58,026 bases of DNA from Candidatus Rokuibacteriota bacterium (GCA_016866775.1 VGLJ01000029.1:1-58026); one strand, 5' to 3'; numbered from the stretch's first letter, positions 25,404 to 34,446 are shown. A program made the numbers and translations. The notes: generated by a model from the letters alone, not told the origin.

Positions 25404-26641
25404 GACGGGAGCATAGCATCGCGGCTCCGCCGCGCGGGAGCCGGGGCCGCGGGGCGTGCCGCGAACCAGGCCGCGACGGCGGAGCCGACGAGAGCGAGCG
25501 CCGCGGCGGCGAACGCCGCCATGTAGTTCCCGGTGACGTCGAAGAGCCAGCCGCCGAGGTACGGGCCGATCGCGCCGCCGACGCCGCCGCCCGCCTGCAC
25601 CACGCCGAGGATCGTGCCGAGACGGGGCCCGGCGAACACGTCGGCCGGAATCGCGGAGAGCTGCGCGATCCGCATGCCGAGGCCGAACGCCGACGCCGTG
25701 TAGAGGACGAGCAACCACCAGTCGTCCGGCCCTCGCGTCGCCGCGAAGGCGCCGATCCCGAGGACGGCGACGATCGATCCGAGCGCGAAGGCGGATCCGC
25801 GGCCGAGCTGGTCCGAGAGCCAGCCGCCGAGCAGGTTGCCGGCCATCATGCAGCCGGCGCCGAGCGCGAAGAGCCACACGACCGACGCCTGCGCGAAGCC
25901 GCGATCCACCGCGTGGGCGACTTGATGCGTCGCCATGATCTGGAATCCCGTCGTCCCCAGCATCATCATGAGGACGGCGGCCCACAGCCGGGAGCTCGCG
26001 AGCGCGCGGCGCAGCGTCCACGGCGCGGCGGGCGAGCCCGGGCCGGCCCGCGGCGTCGCCTCGCCGGCCGGCGGATCGCGGTAGCACAGCGCGAGCCCGA
26101 CCACCGCGGTCGCCACGATCGCGCCGAAGACGACGAGTGCCTCGCGCCACCCGAGCATCGCGATGAGCCAGGCGTTGATCGGATAGAAGGCGATCGCGCT
26201 GCCCGCGTTCCCCGCGCTGAGGATCCCCATCGCCGTGCCGCGCGACCGGACGAACCAGCGCGTGACGATCGTGGTCGCGGGCACGAAGATGCACGCGATC
26301 CCCGCCGCGCCCAGCAGGCCGAACGACAGGTAGTACTGCGGGAGCGACGTCACCCGGCTCGTCGCCGCCAGCGCCGCGCCGAGCAGCAGCCCGCCGAGCG
26401 TGACCACGGGACGGGTGCCCCAGCGATCGGAGAGCCATCCCGCGGCCGGCGCGAAGACCACGAAGCCGAGCCAGCTCAGCGAGTACCCGAGCGCCGTGGG
26501 CCCGCGGCCCCACGCGAGCTCGCCGAGCATCGCGACGTAGAAGAGCGCGAAGGTCGAGCGCACGCTCCAGGCCAGCGCGTTGACCGCGGTCGAGACGCCG
26601 ACGACGACCCACCGGGCGGAGGGGCCCATGGGCATCGACAT
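25400..26641 (-). CDS. MFS transporter
   Basis: The protein has twelve hydrophobic segments and typical major facilitator motifs. They include GWLSDRWGTRPVVTLGGLLLG between helices 2 and 3, FVRSRGTAMGILSAGNAGSA, and the second-half equivalent GGWLSDQLGRGSAFALG. The C-terminus PAAPAPARRSRDAMLPS is cytoplasmic. I chose ATG 26641; TTG 26665 in frame would overlap the divergent arsR region, and ATGs at 26635 and 26629 are also possible. The family resembles oxalate/formate or monocarboxylate-type MFS carriers. It begins the operon MFS - molybdoenzyme - LivH - HyuA - HyuB and probably imports or exports that pathway's substrate. Confidence 0.88.
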   Translation of the reverse strand: MSMPMGPSARWVVVGVSTAVNALAWSVRSTFALFYVAMLGELAWGRGPTALGYSLSWLGFVVFAPAAGWLSDRWGTRPVVTLGGLLLGAALAATSRVTSLPQYYLSFGLLGAAGIACIFVPATTIVTRWFVRSRGTAMGILSAGNAGSAIAFYPINAWLIAMLGWREALVVFGAIVATAVVGLALCYRDPPAGEATPRAGPGSPAAPWTLRRALASSRLWAAVLMMMLGTTGFQIMATHQVAHAVDRGFAQASVVWLFALGAGCMMAGNLLGGWLSDQLGRGSAFALGSIVAVLGIGAFAATRGPDDWWLLVLYTASAFGLGMRIAQLSAIPADVFAGPRLGTILGVVQAGGGVGGAIGPYLGGWLFDVTGNYMAAFAAAALALVGSAVAAWFAARPAAPAPARRSRDAMLPS

Positions 26642-26648
26642 ATCACGG

Positions 26649-26676
26649 TTGACTGATGGGTGCAACCACGTATCAT
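26649..26676 (+). promoter_or_regulatory. Sigma70-like promoter of the ArsR regulator
   Basis: TTGACT (26649-26654) and TATCAT (26671-26676) are separated by 16 nt, the best match to a housekeeping promoter in the window. The ATG at 26683 follows the -10 box by 6 nt, so the mRNA would be leaderless. The promoter lies in the short gap facing the MFS operon, so ArsR bound here could control both directions. Confidence 0.7.
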
Positions 26677-26682
26677 GTATGG

Positions 26683-27366
26683 ATGATGGATGTCGGCGCG
26701 CGCGTCCTCGCGCTCACCCGGGCGATCGCCGATCCCCTGCGGCTCGCGGTGCTCCAGCACCTGATGGGCGGCCCCGCCTCGGTGTCGGAGCTCATGGCGG
26801 CGGTGGGCGTCGAGCAGTCGCGGCTCTCGAATCACCTCGCGAAGCTCCGCGCGCACGATCTCGTCCGCCCCGTGCGGCAGGGACGGCAGATGATCTACGA
26901 GCTGCACGATCCGGCGGTCGCGCGCCTCATCGAATCGCTCGCGCAGATCGGCGGCGCGCCGGCGCGCACGGTGCGGTCGGTGCCGATCGCCCGCGCGCGG
27001 ACGTGCTACGACCACCTCGCGGGACGCGCGGGGGTTGCGATCTTCAACGCGCTGGTGACGCGGAAGGCCGTGCAGGCGCCGGACGCGGCGCCGGGGGACA
27101 TCGCGCTCGGACCGCGGGCCGGCGCGGTCTTCGGCACGCTCGGCGTGGACCTCGCCGCGGCGCGGAGCGAGCGCCGCCGCTTCGCGACCGCGTGCCTCGA
27201 CTGGACGGAGCGCCGGCCGCACCTGGGCGGCGCGCTCGGCGCGGCCCTCTGGGCGGAGCTCACCGCCCGCCGGTGGATCATGCGACGGCCCGGCACGCGC
27301 GCGGTGATCGTGACGCGCCCGGGAGCCCGAGCGTTGAAACGTGCGCTCGGCGTCGTGCTCGACTAG
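26683..27366 (+). CDS. ArsR-family transcriptional regulator with an extra C-terminal domain
   Basis: Residues 1-90 are an ArsR winged helix with the core IADPLRLAVLQHLMGGPASVSELMAAVGVEQSRLSNHLAKLRAHDLV and RQGRQMIYEL. Classical ArsR proteins end at about 100 residues. This one continues for 130 more, with ARARTCYDHLAGRAGVAIFNALV, a known extension in regulators that carry an effector domain. No metal-binding Cys pair (CVC) is present, so it is unlikely to sense arsenic. ATG 26683 is chosen because ATG 26656 lies inside the promoter. It is divergent from the MFS-molybdoenzyme operon and probably regulates it. Its stop shares a CTAG tetramer with the convergent gene. Confidence 0.85.
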   Translation: MMDVGARVLALTRAIADPLRLAVLQHLMGGPASVSELMAAVGVEQSRLSNHLAKLRAHDLVRPVRQGRQMIYELHDPAVARLIESLAQIGGAPARTVRSVPIARARTCYDHLAGRAGVAIFNALVTRKAVQAPDAAPGDIALGPRAGAVFGTLGVDLAAARSERRRFATACLDWTERRPHLGGALGAALWAELTARRWIMRRPGTRAVIVTRPGARALKRALGVVLD

Positions 27367-28988
27367 ATCCTGGGCGGCGACTCCTTCACGCACTCGACGA
27401 GCACGGCGAGGCGTCGCGCGCGCTCGGCGAGATCGACGGTGCCCGGCGCGCGCCCCGCGGGCGCCGGCTCCAGCTCGACCTGCTGACCTTCGAGGAACGA
27501 ACGCACCCGGGTGGTCTGCACCGCGAGGTTCACGTTCTGGACGGGCACGCCGCCGCTCCGCGCCAGCGGGGACGCGCTCGCCACCCGCAGCAGCGCGAGG
27601 TCGTTGGCCTTGTCCACGGCGACGAGCCGTGCGGCCTGCGGCGCGTCGTGCACGGTGTTGCGCGCCCGCACCTTCACGCAGCCGTCGAGGATCTGCGCGC
27701 CCGCCACGATGAACCCCGTGCGGTCGACGAAGAAGCCCGTGCCGGCGCCGCCGACTTCGAGGCCGGTCGCCTTGACGATCGGGGTCAGCGAGCGCTCGCG
27801 CGGCGGCGTCCAGGCGCGCGCGAGCTGCTGCGCCTCGACGATCTGCGGGTGCACGCGTCCGCCGAGGCCGCAGTCGGTCGATGCGATCACGCGCTCGCGC
27901 CCGACGAGGTTCGCGAAGCGGGTGATGCGCTCGGCGACGAGCTCGGGATGCTCGACCACGTTCGTCGCGTGGCTCACGACGCCGGGCAGGATCGCCTTCC
28001 CTTCGGGGAGCTTCACGGTCTCCCACACGCGCCACTCGTGCTCGTGGCGGACGTTGCCGGCCTCGAACGAGTACGCGCCCGCGTGCACCGCGAGCATGAC
28101 GCCGACGATGTCGCGCATCGGGATGTCGGTCGTGTGCGGCCCGTGCCAGCTGCCCCAGCAGAGATGGAAGCGGATCCGATCCTGCGGCAGCCCGCGCAGC
28201 GCGTGGTTGAGGGCCTCGACGCGGACCATGGAGAACGTCTGATAATCCGCCACGGAGGGCTCCGGGTTCACCATGTCCCAGTTCTCGGCGACGGCGGGGT
28301 CGTCGAGCTGGAGGATCAGGCCCGCGTCGACGATCGCCTTGTACTCCTCGCGCATCGCCTCGGCGCACGCGTAGAGGAGCTCCTCGTCGGTCTTGTAGTG
28401 GCGGTTCTCGATGCGCGAGGCGCTGCCGGGCGCGATCGAGGTCATGAAGCCTTCCTCGATGCCGTTCGCCGCGAGCGCGCGCTTGAGGCGCGCGATGTCC
28501 GCCTGGATCGCCGCCTGCCCCGTGTACGTGAGCGGCCCGACGCAGACGGGCCACAGCGCGGCACGCGGCCCTGTCGACACGCCGGAGTCGGGATCCCGAT
28601 ACGCCTCGCCGAACTTCAGCCGATCGCGCCGATCGGCGAAGCTCGTCAGCACGATCTCGCCCGGGCCTGACCGTCGCGCCGGAATGTCGTAGAGACCGGT
28701 GGTGCCGAGCTCGAGGCCGCCGAGGCGGTTGAAGCAGTAGCTCCACCACGCGCGATAGTTCACGCGGTGCCCCATCGACTTGCCGTACTCGCCGTCGCCG
28801 GGCACGTCGATGCCGACCGCGCGCTGCCGGCGCACGACGTTCGCGACGGCGTCGCGCAACGTCGCCTGGAACGCGGCCTCGTCGGCGGCGCCGCCGCCCT
28901 CGCGCTCCTGGTTCGCGGCGATCAGATGATCGGGGCGCGGCAGGCTGCCGGCGTGGCTGGTCAGGATGCGGTCCCGGCTGGCTCTCAT
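27363..28988 (-). CDS. MetE C-terminal-like (cobalamin-independent methionine synthase II) domain fused to a decayed trypsin-like domain
   Basis: Residues 1 to about 390 form a methionine-synthase-like TIM barrel with ILTSHAGSLPRPDHL, GDGEYGKSMGHRVNY, the zinc-site segments HLCWGSWHGPH and STDCGLGGRVHPQI. This stand-alone family often acts on methyl-thiol or dealkylation chemistry rather than methionine synthesis. After HPQIVEAQ the sequence changes to a trypsin/HtrA-like pattern: GTGFFVDRTGFIVAGAQILDGC, then AVDKANDLALLRV, then PVQNVNLAVQTTRVRSFLEG and AERARRLAVLVEC. The usual catalytic His (xNAHVV) reads AGAQIL. The segment that should carry GNSGGP is absent. The extension therefore looks like a protease remnant joined in frame. 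Start ATG 28988; GTG 29024 is an alternative. Confidence 0.85.
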   Translation of the reverse strand: MRASRDRILTSHAGSLPRPDHLIAANQEREGGGAADEAAFQATLRDAVANVVRRQRAVGIDVPGDGEYGKSMGHRVNYRAWWSYCFNRLGGLELGTTGLYDIPARRSGPGEIVLTSFADRRDRLKFGEAYRDPDSGVSTGPRAALWPVCVGPLTYTGQAAIQADIARLKRALAANGIEEGFMTSIAPGSASRIENRHYKTDEELLYACAEAMREEYKAIVDAGLILQLDDPAVAENWDMVNPEPSVADYQTFSMVRVEALNHALRGLPQDRIRFHLCWGSWHGPHTTDIPMRDIVGVMLAVHAGAYSFEAGNVRHEHEWRVWETVKLPEGKAILPGVVSHATNVVEHPELVAERITRFANLVGRERVIASTDCGLGGRVHPQIVEAQQLARAWTPPRERSLTPIVKATGLEVGGAGTGFFVDRTGFIVAGAQILDGCVKVRARNTVHDAPQAARLVAVDKANDLALLRVASASPLARSGGVPVQNVNLAVQTTRVRSFLEGQQVELEPAPAGRAPGTVDLAERARRLAVLVECVKESPPRI

Positions 28989-29027
28989 CGCGCGCACTGC
29001 ATCAAGGTAGTGTACCCTCCGCACACC

Positions 29028-30767
29028 ATGCGCTACGGCTCAGACCTCGTCGTCGACCTCCTCCGGGCGATGGGCATCGAGCACGTCGCCCTCAACCCCG
29101 GCGCGACCTTCCGCGGCCTGCACGACTCGCTGGTCAACTACGGCGGCAACCAGCCCGAGCACATCCTCACCACCCATGAGGAGATCGCCGTCGCGCTCGC
29201 GCACGGCTACGCGAAGGCGAAGGGCCGCCCGATGGCCGCGATCGTCCACGACATCGTCGGGCTCCAGCACGCGAGCATGGCGATCTTCAACGCGTTCTGC
29301 GACCGCGCGCCGATCCTCGTGCTCGGCGGCGGCGGGCCGATGGACGCGACGAAGCGCCGGCCGTGGATCGACTGGATCCACACGGCGCTCGTGCAGGGCA
29401 ACCAGGTGCGTGACTACGTGAAGCTCGACGATCAGCCGGCGAGCGTGAACGCGATCCCGGAAGGACTTCTCCGGGCGTGGCGTGTCGCGCGCACCGAGCC
29501 ACAGGGTCCCGTGTACGTCTGCCTCGACGCGGCGCTGCAGGAGCAGAGCCTCGACGCGCCGATCCGTGTGCCCGACGCCGCGCGCTTCGAGCCGCCGTCG
29601 CCGCCGCACGCGCACGCGCGCGCGCTCGACGAGGCGGCGCGATGGCTCGTCGAGGCGCGTTCTCCGATCATCGTCACGGAATCCCTGGGCCGTCGTCCCG
29701 AAGCGAGCGCGACGCTCTGCCGTCTCGCCGAGCGGCTCGCCGCGCCGATGATCGACATCGCCGCCGACTCGGCGGGACGGCCGAGCGTGCCCAGTCTCCA
29801 TCCGCTCGACATGACGGGCGCGCGCGACGAGTTCGTCCGCGAGGCGGACGTGGTGCTGGCACTCGACGTCACGAGCTTCCTCGCCGCGCTCGGCCAGACC
29901 GACCGCGCCACGCGCGAGGTCCGATTGCTGAACGAGGGCGCGCGCATCATCGCGATCTCCCTCGACGACTACGCGTTCCGGAGCTGGGCGCACACGTTCC
30001 AGTCGCTGGCGCCGGTGGATCTGCCGATCGCCGCGGATGCCGGCCTCGCGCTGCCGTCGCTGCTCGAGCTCGTCGAGGATCGGCTCAAGCGGGACACGCG
30101 GGCGCAGGAACGCCAGCAGCGCGCGCAGCGCGTCGGCTCGCGGCACGCCGCGCTCCGCGCGGAGTGGGCGAACGCGGTGAAGCTCGAGCGCGCGTCGAAG
30201 CCGCTCGCGCCGGCCGTGCTCGCCGCCGAGATCTGGGACGTCATCAAGGACGAGGACTGGGTCGTCGCCAACGGGACCGGCAAGGGCTGGGCGCGCCGTC
30301 TTTGGGACTGGCAGCCCGGGCGCAGCTACGGCGGCAGCGGCGGCGCCGGGCTCGGCTATGGGCTGCCCGCCGCGCTCGGCGTGGCCCTCGCGCATCGAGG
30401 CTCGGGCAAGGTGTGCGTGAATCTCCAGTCCGACGGCGACCTCTTGTATGTCGTCAGCGGCTTCTACACCGCCGCGCACCACCGCCTGCCGCTGCTGACG
30501 GTGACGTTCAACAACCGCACCTACGGCAACGACGAAGAGCACCAGGACGCGGTGGCGAAGGCGCGGGGACGCCCCGTCGAGAACAAGGTCATCGGCATCC
30601 GCATCGACGATCCGCCGCCCGACTTCGCGAAGATCGCGGCCGGTTTCGGCATCCACACCGAGGGACCGATCGACAGCGCGGACGCGGTCGGCCCCGCGCT
30701 CCGCCGCGCGCTCCGCGTGGTGAAGGACGGGCGACCGGCATTGGTCGACGTGCTGACGAGGCTCTAG
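29028..30767 (+). CDS. Thiamine diphosphate-dependent enzyme (acetolactate synthase-like)
   Basis: The 579-residue protein has the three ThDP-enzyme domains. The PYR domain has the activating glutamate in TTHEEIAVALAHGYAKAKGRP (near residue 48). The central domain has ARSPIIVTESLGRRPEA. The PP domain has SDGDLLYVVSGFYTAAHHRLPLLTVTFNN, the GDG-(x)25-NN cofactor motif. It decarboxylates or ligates 2-oxo acids or related substrates; the exact reaction is not evident. ATG 29028 lies 9 nt after a TACCCT hexamer and 40 nt from the divergent MetE-like gene. The next gene, an amidohydrolase, follows by 10 nt with a Shine-Dalgarno site, so the two are an operon. Confidence 0.88.
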   Translation: MRYGSDLVVDLLRAMGIEHVALNPGATFRGLHDSLVNYGGNQPEHILTTHEEIAVALAHGYAKAKGRPMAAIVHDIVGLQHASMAIFNAFCDRAPILVLGGGGPMDATKRRPWIDWIHTALVQGNQVRDYVKLDDQPASVNAIPEGLLRAWRVARTEPQGPVYVCLDAALQEQSLDAPIRVPDAARFEPPSPPHAHARALDEAARWLVEARSPIIVTESLGRRPEASATLCRLAERLAAPMIDIAADSAGRPSVPSLHPLDMTGARDEFVREADVVLALDVTSFLAALGQTDRATREVRLLNEGARIIAISLDDYAFRSWAHTFQSLAPVDLPIAADAGLALPSLLELVEDRLKRDTRAQERQQRAQRVGSRHAALRAEWANAVKLERASKPLAPAVLAAEIWDVIKDEDWVVANGTGKGWARRLWDWQPGRSYGGSGGAGLGYGLPAALGVALAHRGSGKVCVNLQSDGDLLYVVSGFYTAAHHRLPLLTVTFNNRTYGNDEEHQDAVAKARGRPVENKVIGIRIDDPPPDFAKIAAGFGIHTEGPIDSADAVGPALRRALRVVKDGRPALVDVLTRL

Positions 30768-30777
30768 GGGGAATTCC

Positions 30778-31989
30778 ATGGCGCGCCAGGGGTATCGGAT
30801 CTTCGACGCCGACACGCACATCATCGAGCCCGCCGAGCCGATCGAGGAGCACCTGGCGGCCGCCGACCGCGCGAAGCTCGCCGCGCTCGGCCCGGTGATC
30901 GGTCGCGCGCCGGCGAAGGCGGGGATGACGCGCTACCGCATCGGCAAGGTGCCGAAGCTCAACCGGCGCCTCGGCTCGCGCGAGCGCGTCGATCCGCCGT
31001 CCGCCGTCGCGAAGGGCAAGCTCGACGGCGGGACGCCGTGGGACGTGCGCTGGCAAGGCCCGCCGTTCCCGGACGATCGCGTGAGCGTCGATCCGCACGC
31101 GCGCGTGAAGGACCTCGACATCGAGGGCGTCGACGTCAACATGATCCTCCCGTCCGGCAGCCTCCCCGGCTTCTGCGCGATCGACGACGTCGCGCTCGAG
31201 CAGGCGATGTACCAGGCGTATCACCGCTTCCTCTCCGGGTACTGCGGCGCGTACCCCGGTCGTCTCTTCAGCCTCGTGCTCGTGTCGGCGCGCGACGCGA
31301 CGGCGTCGGTCGCGGAGATGCGCCGCTGCGGCAAGGACGGCTGGCCCGTCGGCATCTTTCCCATCTGTCCGCCCGCGCTCTCGCTCGACGATCCCGCGTG
31401 GGAGCCGATCTGGGCGGAAGCGCAGGAGCAGGACCTCACGGTCGTCATCCACTCGTTCACGATGACGGTTCCCTACCCGCCGGGCGTGTGGGACACGTGG
31501 GACAACGTCTTCATCCAGCGCGCGGCCGGCCACGTGTGGAACGCACAGCGCAACATCGCGGCGATCATCGGCGGCGGCGTGCTCGATCGGCATCCGCAGC
31601 TCCGGCTCACGGCGCTCGAATGCGGGCACGGCTGGCTGCCGTTCTGGGCGTCGCGGCTGGACGAGCTCGCGGAGATGGCGCGACGCGCGCTGCCGCCGCT
31701 CAAGCAGAAGCCGAGCGAGTACATCCGCGGACCGCAGTACTTCCAGAGCATCCAGCTCCACGAGGGCGAGCTCTCGCTCAAGCAGGCCATCGAAGCCCTC
31801 GGCGAGGACACGCTGATGTTCGCGACGGACTACCCGCACTCGGAGAGCTGGTTCCCGAAGTCGGTCGACAACGTCCTCGGCTGGACGTCGATCGGCGAGT
31901 CGGCGCGCCGCAAGCTCCTCTGGGAAAACGCCGGGCGCTGCTACCGCCGCGCCGGCGCTCGCGTGCCGGCGGAGGCGCGCGTCACCTAG
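30778..31989 (+). CDS. Amidohydrolase family 2 metal-dependent hydrolase
   Basis: The 403-residue protein begins RIFDADTHIIEP, where Asp and His replace the HxH pattern as in many Amidohydro_2 members. It continues IEGVDVNMILPSGS, VVIHSFTMTVPYPPG, LTALECGHGWLPFWASRLDE and MFATDYPHSESWFP with the catalytic Asp. Family members decarboxylate or hydrolyse aromatic ring-cleavage products. AGGGGGA lies 7 nt before the ATG. It follows the ThDP enzyme by 10 nt, so the two steps may be successive. The gene ends at the border of the lower-GC island. Confidence 0.88.
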   Translation: MARQGYRIFDADTHIIEPAEPIEEHLAAADRAKLAALGPVIGRAPAKAGMTRYRIGKVPKLNRRLGSRERVDPPSAVAKGKLDGGTPWDVRWQGPPFPDDRVSVDPHARVKDLDIEGVDVNMILPSGSLPGFCAIDDVALEQAMYQAYHRFLSGYCGAYPGRLFSLVLVSARDATASVAEMRRCGKDGWPVGIFPICPPALSLDDPAWEPIWAEAQEQDLTVVIHSFTMTVPYPPGVWDTWDNVFIQRAAGHVWNAQRNIAAIIGGGVLDRHPQLRLTALECGHGWLPFWASRLDELAEMARRALPPLKQKPSEYIRGPQYFQSIQLHEGELSLKQAIEALGEDTLMFATDYPHSESWFPKSVDNVLGWTSIGESARRKLLWENAGRCYRRAGARVPAEARVT

Positions 31990-32068
31990 TCATAGAGAGC
32001 CTGGGTCGCGGGGTTTTGAGCGAGGCGAAGCACGTTGCGGCGCTGTACGGGTACGTCGATCCGAAGGC

Positions 32069-33738
32069 GTGGCGATCTTTCCCGTATTCGATCAGGCCCA
32101 ACTCCGGTGGCACTACCGGAGCCGTGACGAGCGCCTGATTACCTTCTCGAACCACTACTTCTATCGTGAGAGGCCGCTCATCACGTTTCCCTCGGCGTCG
32201 ACGACTACCGAGGATCGCGGCGTTCGGCGGGTTTACGTGGCGGATAGCGTCTGGGACCGCGGCGGCAGCCGAACCAATCGTGTGGAGGCTCGGAGGATCG
32301 TTGAGCTCATCGTGGACCACGCCGAGCAACGGCCGGACCGATCGCTCGGTGTAGTGGCCATGAACGTGGCACAGCGGGAGGCAATCGAGGAACTGCTCGA
32401 TGAGCGTTTCCTGGAACGACCGGACCTTCGAGAGCGCCTCTTGGCGAACGCGGAGGAGCCGTTCTTCATCAAGGCCCTGGAGAACGTGCAGGGAGACGAG
32501 CGCGACACAATCATCATCAGCATTGCCTACGGGAAGACCGCGAGCGGCGCACTGAGCTATAACTTCGGTCCGCTCAATCAGGACGGCGGCTGGAGGCGCC
32601 TCAACGTGCTCGTACCCCCGCGCGCTGGCAAACCATCCTTGTGACCAGCATGCGCACGGCCGACCTCTCGGGGATCAACCCGAACAACCGCGGTGCTGTC
32701 GCGCTCCGGAACTTCATCGAATATGCAGAGCGGGACTGCATGCTCCCAGTCGAGGCTGCGGTTCTTACCGAAGAGGAGACCAACGACTTCGAGGACGCTG
32801 TCGCCGAGGCATTGCGCGGCCGCGGCTATGCCGTCGACCAGCAGGTTGGCGCGAGCGGGTACCGCATTGATCTCGCAGTCCGCGATCCAGGCGATCCGGC
32901 TCGCTATCTCCTCGGTATCGAGTGTGATGGCGCGACCTACCACAGCGCGAAGACGGCGCGCGATCGCGATCTACTCCGTGAGCACGTCCTCAAGGACTTA
33001 GGCTGGCGTCTCCACCGGATTTGGTCGACTGAATGGTTCAGAGATCGCGAGCGCGCCATCGACACCGCAGTCGGCGCTGTAGAGAAGGCGCGGCACGCGC
33101 CGGCCGATCACTCGGTCTTCGCCCCTCCGGTCCGGGTTCCCGAAGAAGATCCAGAACGGCGACCAGCGCCAGTACAGACGGTTGCCCGCCGCTATCCCTC
33201 GGGCACGGCGTGTCAGAAATACACCGGCTCAGGTGAGCGGCAGCTTCTCCTCGAAGCTGGCAGGCGGCGCGATCTCGCAGTCCAAGTCGTCAGAATCGTC
33301 ACGGTCGAAGGACCGATTCACCAAAACCTACTCACGGAGCGGCTCAAGGAGGTCAATGGCGTCGGGAGAGTCGGGGACAGGGTGGCTGCGAACATCCAGC
33401 ATGCCGTGCAGATCGCTCTCGGACGGCAGGAGCTCGAACGGCTAGGCACGGATTTCCTCAGACGGCCGGGCCGCACCCTGTCGACCTTCCGGACGTCGGG
33501 TGACGGTGTCCAACGCCCAGCCGCATGGATTCCAATCGACGAGATCCAACTCGCGGTGCTTCACATCGTAGAGGACCAGTTCGGCTGCCAGCGCGGCGCG
33601 TTGCCGAGAGCCGTAGGAGAACTCTTCGGTTTCGATCGCACACCCGGCGGTCTTGCGGAACTGGTAGCCACAGCCGTAGACATTCTCATCGACGAAACGC
33701 GGCTCCAGACGAGTGGCCCGAACGTGTACGTGCCGTGA
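32069..33738 (+). pseudogene. C-terminal remnant of a SF1 helicase - MTES_1575 nuclease - DUF3320 protein, frameshifted
   Basis: From about 32099 one frame gives helicase C-terminal motifs: LRWHYRSRDERLITFSNHYFY, ENVQGDERDTIIISIAYGK and SYNFGPLNQDGGWRRLNVLV. At 32613-32614 one base is missing and the gene continues in another frame with TSMRTADLSGIN. A Vsr/MTES_1575-like nuclease domain follows (RIDLAVRDP, LLGIECDGATYHSAKTARDRDLLREHVLKDLGWRLHRIWSTEWF). A DUF3320-like end follows with VVRIVTVEGPIHQNLLTERL and AVGELFGFDRT. Intact proteins of this architecture exceed 1,400 residues and are linked to phage defence or plasmid control. Here the N-terminal two thirds are absent. The last codons overlap the PIN gene start (GTGA). 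Confidence 0.75.
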
Positions 33739-34218
33739 TTGCACGAACGAGGCTTTACATCGATACGTCGACCCTCGGGGCCACCGCAGATCAAGGCCCG
33801 GAAGACCGCTTCACGGCAACCCGCCGACTTCTTGATGACGTCGCGGTAGGCAGGTAAGAGGCATTCATTCATTTCGACGGTCGTTCTCACCGAGGTTGAC
33901 GCAGCCGCAGAATCAATCCGCAAGAAGATTGAGGACGAGTTGAGGCGAACATCGATGATCGTCCTGGAAGAGACTGCCGAGAGCGTGCAACTCGCGGGAA
34001 GATATGTGTCCAGTGGCGCAATGTCGGCGAACGCCGAGAACGACGCCCGGCACATCGCCATTGCTTCCGTCAACGACATCCGTGTCGTCGTGTCGTGGAA
34101 CTTTCGGCACATGGTCAATATCGAGCGAAAGCGTAGGATCAACAGCGTAAACTTGGCAGAAGGTTTCGCAGTCATCGATATCGTCTCGCCATGGGAGGTG
34201 GGAGGTGACGAAGCGTGA
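33735..34218 (+). pseudogene. PIN-domain toxin, inactivated by a stop codon and a 4-bp duplication
   Basis: GTG 33735 opens a PIN protein, RLYIDTSTLGATADQG, with the first catalytic Asp, and runs to LLDDVAVGR, where TAA stops it at 33855. Beyond the stop the homology continues in another frame: FISTVVLTEVDAAAESIRKKIEDEL, ENDARHIAIASVNDIRVVVSWNFRHMVN, which carries the later acidic residues. Removing one copy of the tandem ATTC at 33867-33870 and reading TAC for TAA would restore a continuous protein of about 160 residues. PIN toxins cleave RNA. The toxin is broken while the small downstream partner remains open. Confidence 0.75.
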
Positions 34219-34390
34219 CAGTCAGCCTGAAAGGTGGGAAACGGAGTCCCTCGCATGGATTCACGCGATCAGACAGAAAGAGCAGGTGACCCGTAAGGGC
34301 GACCCGCCGTGTCCTCTGTCTCGGGAAAAGGCAGAAGAGCTCGCTGCTCGGTATGGCCTGAAGCTGGCGAAGGCAGTGTCTCCGAGATAG
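34205..34390 (+). CDS. Small partner (antitoxin-like) protein of the PIN toxin
   Basis: The 61-residue product begins at GTG 34205, overlapping the end of the PIN frame by 14 nt. It reads ESLAWIHAIRQKEQVTRKG and ends REKAEELAARYGLKLAKAVSPR. Short proteins with a WIHxVR helix and a KAEELARKxGLKL tail often sit beside PIN genes and are presumed antitoxins. The toxin gene is broken, so this gene is free of constraint, yet it has no visible disruption. The function is inferred only from position and pattern. Confidence 0.5.
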   Translation: MTKRDSQPERWETESLAWIHAIRQKEQVTRKGDPPCPLSREKAEELAARYGLKLAKAVSPR

Positions 34391-34446
34391 CTCCCCTGCT
34401 TGGTGACGGCCCACCCGACTGACGCGATCAAGGAGGGAAGACGGGT

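Noticed and set aside
26656-26682. Upstream ATG for the ArsR gene (nine extra residues)
   Set aside because: It lies between the -35 and -10 boxes of the best promoter in the window, so it cannot be in the message made from that promoter.
31990-32098. Short open stretch SEAKHVAALYGYVDPKAWRSFPYSI before the helicase remnant
   Set aside because: It looks protein-like but I could not connect it to a family. It is out of frame with both neighbours, so no gene is called.
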